Shown here in pieces: positions 60,813 to 64,000 of a DNA stretch of 64,000 nucleotides. Positions within the stretch are counted from its first letter, which is position 1; each line of letters begins with the position of its first letter. The notes beneath the pieces are model-generated. The model had not been told where the DNA came from and did no database searches. It saw nothing but the letters and a program-made list of their open reading frames with translations. The position numbers and the translations under genes were made by a program. The stretch spans positions 45,602 through 109,601 of the forward strand of contig CAMQCZ010000001.1 of assembly GCA_946999385.1 (NCBI GenBank), given 5' to 3'. The DNA is from an uncultured Lachnoanaerobaculum sp. Lineage in GTDB: Bacteria; Bacillota; Clostridia; Lachnospirales; Lachnospiraceae.

Positions 60813-63429
60813 ATTTGTTTTTTACAGCTTCTTTTATGCTATTTGATATATTTTCTGATAAGTAGCTTTTTCCACTTTCATTATTTATATTATAATCATT
60901 TAAAATATTCTCATTTACCCTTTTAACTTCATAATAAAATTCTCTTGAACTCATTATAAGGCACGAGCTTGATCGAACTGTAATTTGCTCCAAGCCGTCA
61001 GAGCTAACTACTGTTACATTATATTTTTTTGAAATATCTTTTATATTTTTTTCTATATATTGATCAGCTGTTTCAGCTGTTTTTGTATAAACAACATAAA
61101 TATTATTAATTTTAAATGTTTCAGTTTTATGATTAGATAATTTATATGCATCAAAAACCAGTATTATTTTACTATCTATACTTGCCTGATAAGCTGATAA
61201 AATATCAATAAGCCTATCTCTAGCAGAAGCTATATTAATTTTTACAAGTTCTTTCAATTCATCCCATGCAAAAATAACATTATATCCATCTACCAATATA
61301 CATTCTTTTGCTTTTTTTACAGGCTTAAAGCTATACTCTTTTTCTTTTATTTTATTTTCTACAATTTTATTATATTGTGCTGCTCTATTTTTTATCTTGC
61401 CATATGTTCTTTCAAAAATTTCCATTAATTCTTTAGTATCATCTTTTTCTACATCAGAATTTAATTTTTTTGATTTTTCTATTTCAAGCTCTTCTATTTC
61501 CTGCTTATAAAAATCATCTTCAATATCTAAATGTATATATTCATGCACCTTATCCCATTCTACTATAAATGTCTCTCCCTTATCGCAAAAAATTGAATAG
61601 CTTGGATTTTCTACATCAAAGTTAGGATTATATGTATTTTTTTCTAAAATTTCCTGCATATTATGACACTTATCATATGATCTGAAGCTAATATCAAGGC
61701 TAGCCTGTGCCTTTGTATATGAAGCTAATACCATATTATAATTCTGTATATTTACAAAGGGAGCATACCCTTTTATATAGGCAATTTCATTTTCTATATT
61801 TGGGCTATCAAATTTTGCATTCATATTATTTAAATCATTTAAAGCACGTCCAAGATTTTGACTTGGTAAGGTAAGATAAAAGTCATAATAAGGCTCCAAT
61901 ATAACACCCTTAGCAAACATAAGTCCCTGTCTAAATGCTCTATATGTAGCTTCTCTTAAATCTCCTCCCTGAGTATGTTTATTATGAAGCTTCACCTTCA
62001 ATATCTCTATTTCTAAATCTGTTATTTCAAAGCCACAAACAATACCTTTTAATTTGTCAGCCTGTAAATATTCTATTATACTATGCTCAATACTTTTATT
62101 TACATCTTGTCTTAATTTTGATATTATCTTTATTCCACTTGATGTTTCACCCGGCTTTATTAATAAATGAACTTCAGCAAAATGCTTTAATGGTTCAAAA
62201 TGTCCAAGTCCAAGCACTTCATCTATAATACTTTCTTTATATATTACTTGTGCATCCTTAAATTCTACAAAAAGCTTAAATCTTTCCTTTATTTTTGCTT
62301 TTAATACCTCAAGCTGAACTTCACCCATAAGATTAATACTAAGATTTTTATTTCTTTCATCATAGCTTATATTAAATTCAGGATTTTCATCATTTAAGGT
62401 CCGTAATTTTAAATAAGCTGACTTTATATCTTCACCTTCATTTAAGCATATTTTATAATTTAAAATATTTTCTAATTTATTTACTTTATTTTTACTTCCG
62501 AATGTTTGACCAACATAAGTTTTATTAAGTCCGCTTATAGCTCCAATTTGACCTGCCTTAAGCTCTTGAATCGTTTCATATTTTTCACCATTATAAATCC
62601 TTATCTGATTAATTTTTTCATCATTTAAAATTTGCTTTGGCTTTAAACTACCACCACTTAATTTTATATGGCTAAGTCTTACACCTTTTTCATCTCTATC
62701 TATTTTATATACAATGCCGGACAATTCATGCTCATATTCATTATTTAAGGTATAGTTTTCCAAACCCTCTATTAAATTATCAATTCCTATATCCTTAGTT
62801 GCACTTCCAAAATATACCGGAAAAATAAGTCTTTCTTTTATAAGCTTTTTTATATTCTCTTTATTTATTTCACCTTTTTCCAAATATTCATTTAATAGTT
62901 TTTCATCGCTTAATGATATTTCCTCATACAATTCATTTTTATTTTGATTTGAAAAATCAATAAAATGTCCATCTGATATAGTGGATAATTTTTTATCTAT
63001 ATCTATCAATAAATCCTTTTTATTCTTTCTACTAATATCTAGTTTATTTACAAAAATAAAACATGGTAACTTATTTTTTTTCAATAATTCAAATAATTTT
63101 TTAGTATATCCTTGTATACCGTCTATACTTGATATAACTAAAATAGCATAATCCAATATACTTAGAGTTCTTTGCATTTCAATACTAAAATCAATATGAC
63201 CCGGTGTATCTACAAGCTGTATATTTAACTTATCAAGCTTTATATTAGCTGTTTTAGAATATATAGTTATCCCTCTTTTTTTTTCAATTTCATCTATATC
63301 TAAAAAACTATCTTTATTATCAACCCTTCCATAAGCTCTTATGCTTTTAGTCTTGTATAATAAACCTTCGCATAAGCTTGTTTTACCAGCATCTACATGT
63401 GCTAATATACCTAAACATATATTATTCAT
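60811..63429 (-). CDS. TetM/EF-G-like translational GTPase fused to a Rae1/YacP-type NYN endoribonuclease domain
   Basis: This 872-residue protein begins with a translational GTPase: G1 AHVDAGKTS (10-18), switch I KKRGITI (50-56), G3 DTPGH (74-78), G4 NKLD (128-131), G5 GSA (208-210). EF-G-like domains II to V run to about residue 600. The domain IV loop reads HNKHTQGGDLREATYRAFRQ, unlike the TetM tip. After a charged helical linker (about 635-705) an NYN/PIN-like domain follows (about 710-838), with DGYNVIFAWDEL (Asp714), VFDAYK (Asp760), ETADQYIEK (Glu786, Asp789) and SSDGLEQ (Asp811). Rae1 of Bacillus is such a domain alone and cuts mRNA in the ribosomal A site. The fusion suggests a GTPase-delivered ribosomal nuclease, which is inference. 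Confidence 0.9.
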   Translation of the reverse strand: MNNICLGILAHVDAGKTSLCEGLLYKTKSIRAYGRVDNKDSFLDIDEIEKKRGITIYSKTANIKLDKLNIQLVDTPGHIDFSIEMQRTLSILDYAILVISSIDGIQGYTKKLFELLKKNKLPCFIFVNKLDISRKNKKDLLIDIDKKLSTISDGHFIDFSNQNKNELYEEISLSDEKLLNEYLEKGEINKENIKKLIKERLIFPVYFGSATKDIGIDNLIEGLENYTLNNEYEHELSGIVYKIDRDEKGVRLSHIKLSGGSLKPKQILNDEKINQIRIYNGEKYETIQELKAGQIGAISGLNKTYVGQTFGSKNKVNKLENILNYKICLNEGEDIKSAYLKLRTLNDENPEFNISYDERNKNLSINLMGEVQLEVLKAKIKERFKLFVEFKDAQVIYKESIIDEVLGLGHFEPLKHFAEVHLLIKPGETSSGIKIISKLRQDVNKSIEHSIIEYLQADKLKGIVCGFEITDLEIEILKVKLHNKHTQGGDLREATYRAFRQGLMFAKGVILEPYYDFYLTLPSQNLGRALNDLNNMNAKFDSPNIENEIAYIKGYAPFVNIQNYNMVLASYTKAQASLDISFRSYDKCHNMQEILEKNTYNPNFDVENPSYSIFCDKGETFIVEWDKVHEYIHLDIEDDFYKQEIEELEIEKSKKLNSDVEKDDTKELMEIFERTYGKIKNRAAQYNKIVENKIKEKEYSFKPVKKAKECILVDGYNVIFAWDELKELVKINIASARDRLIDILSAYQASIDSKIILVFDAYKLSNHKTETFKINNIYVVYTKTAETADQYIEKNIKDISKKYNVTVVSSDGLEQITVRSSSCLIMSSREFYYEVKRVNENILNDYNINNESGKSYLSENISNSIKEAVKNK

Positions 63430-63549
63430 AATATGAAACCTTCTTTTAATTAATTTATCATATTATATCATTTAATTATATTAAATGTAGAATAATTTTA
63501 TTTTAAAAATTTCAGCTTATAAATTGTAAGAATGTATATCACTATATTA

Positions 63550-64000
63550 CTATGCATAGTATGCATTTATTTCAAATCTAAAAGATTCATATTCTTTATT
63601 TGGTATATCAACTTTAAAGCCACCATTCATCCAAGTAGAACCAAGTTTTATTTGCTTATTTATTTCATATCTGGTATTTTTCTCCAAACCTTTTAAATAT
63701 ACTATAATAGGAGATGGATTTGCTTGTAAGTTTGTTATAACAATACTGAGCAAACCATAATCTTTTTGCTTATTCATAAATTGCCAAGCAGTTATTTTTT
63801 GAGCATCATATGGAGAATTTAATCTATAATAATCACCATTTCTTATAAGCATTTCATATTTTTTATATTCTTCTATTTGATTTTTTACAATCCCATTTTC
63901 CTCTTCACTTAATTTTGTAAGATCAAGCTCATATCCAAAGCTACCTGCCATTGCCACAGTTGCCCTAGTTTCCAAAGGAGTATGCCTAAATGTTTGATGA
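63550..64000 (-). CDS. Alpha-galactosidase, GH36 (partial, C-terminal end only)
   Basis: The last 149 codons of a gene that begins beyond the right edge are visible. HQTFRHTPLETRATVAMAGS and FGYELDLTKLSEEE are typical of the C-terminal part of GH36 alpha-galactosidases, followed by the beta-sandwich segment YYRLNSPYDAQKITAWQFM. The catalytic aspartates lie outside the window. The enzyme would release galactose from raffinose-type sugars or galactomannans. It stops 120 bases upstream of the GTPase-NYN gene, with no obvious terminator between. Confidence 0.88.
   Translation of the reverse strand, partial: HQTFRHTPLETRATVAMAGSFGYELDLTKLSEEENGIVKNQIEEYKKYEMLIRNGDYYRLNSPYDAQKITAWQFMNKQKDYGLLSIVITNLQANPSPIIVYLKGLEKNTRYEINKQIKLGSTWMNGGFKVDIPNKEYESFRFEINAYYA

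Noticed and set aside
60811..63429. Tetracycline resistance protein (TetM/TetO)
   Set aside because: The GTPase part is related, but the domain IV loop lacks the TetM tip sequence and the protein carries an extra NYN domain; resistance should not be claimed.
63548..63561. 14-bp palindrome TACTATGCATAGTA at the end of the alpha-galactosidase gene
   Set aside because: Short, overlaps coding sequence, has no T-run; likely chance in AT-rich DNA.
1..64000. CRISPR array, prophage or insertion sequence
   Set aside because: No spaced direct repeats, integrase, transposase or terminal inverted repeats were seen on either strand.

Overview
The window is a chromosomal segment of a very AT-rich, anaerobic, low-GC Gram-positive bacterium of the class Clostridia. 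Supporting signs are a glycine reductase (Stickland) operon under a glycine riboswitch, the sporulation-linked gerW/DUF2953 pair, strong AGGAGG-type ribosome binding sites, sigma-A promoters with 17-bp spacers, and housekeeping neighbourhoods typical of the group (yloV-yloU-rpmB, rimO-pgsA-cinA, gmk-rpoZ-yicC). I cannot name the genus; a Lachnospiraceae-like organism fits best. Neither tRNA gene in the window encodes its CCA end. I see no insertion sequence, prophage or CRISPR array. Almost all genes lie on the minus strand, so the layout is given from high to low coordinates within each block.

Bases 1-5000 concern glycine. agcS (Na+/alanine-glycine symporter) is followed by a promoter that overlaps its own 3' end, a single-aptamer glycine riboswitch with an intrinsic terminator, and then grdX-grdE-grdB, the last cut by the window edge. 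rpsU has its own promoter and terminator. Bases 5000-14200 hold polA-coaE-MBL hydrolase, preceded by a zf-HC2 anti-sigma-like gene and a five-gene tetrapyrrole cluster (precorrin-2 dehydrogenase, hemB, cbiK, hemC, cobA-hemD fusion) suited to cobalt-corrin synthesis. A tRNA-Leu gene with its own promoter sits on the opposite strand between this cluster and a threonine aldolase.

Bases 14300-25000 hold threonine aldolase, an M29-type aminopeptidase with a long N-terminal extension, small membrane proteins, and a cell-surface polysaccharide block: rfbC, an ABC-2 permease, an ATPase with a Wzt-like C-terminal domain, and a 1246-residue protein. That protein joins a methyltransferase-like domain, a kinase-like domain and a coiled coil to two glycosyltransferase domains. 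The first three parts are in the order found in WbdD chain terminators of ABC-exported O antigens, which makes it one of the two most interesting objects here.

Bases 25000-57600 are mostly core genes: an alpha/beta hydrolase, LemA and DUF3137 proteins, tRNA-Thr, rRNA modification enzymes (rsuA, rsmF, rsmD, rsmE), coaD, an L,D-transpeptidase, recG, yloV/yloU, rpmB, gerW, cinA (truncated), pgsA, rimO, rpoZ, gmk, yicC, icd, serS, ispD, glf, uvrB, mtaB, thiI, a cysteine desulfurase and prmA. A plus-strand HPr-like protein lacks the phosphorylatable histidine and is preceded by a perfect 26-bp palindrome at its promoter.

Bases 57600-64000 hold a plus-strand iron uptake operon (two FeoA-like proteins, FeoB, a tiny Cys-rich membrane protein). 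Convergent to it is an 872-residue fusion of a TetM/EF-G-like GTPase to a Rae1/YacP-type NYN endoribonuclease domain, a likely ribosome-acting nuclease and the other main candidate for new biology. The end of a GH36 alpha-galactosidase gene closes the window.
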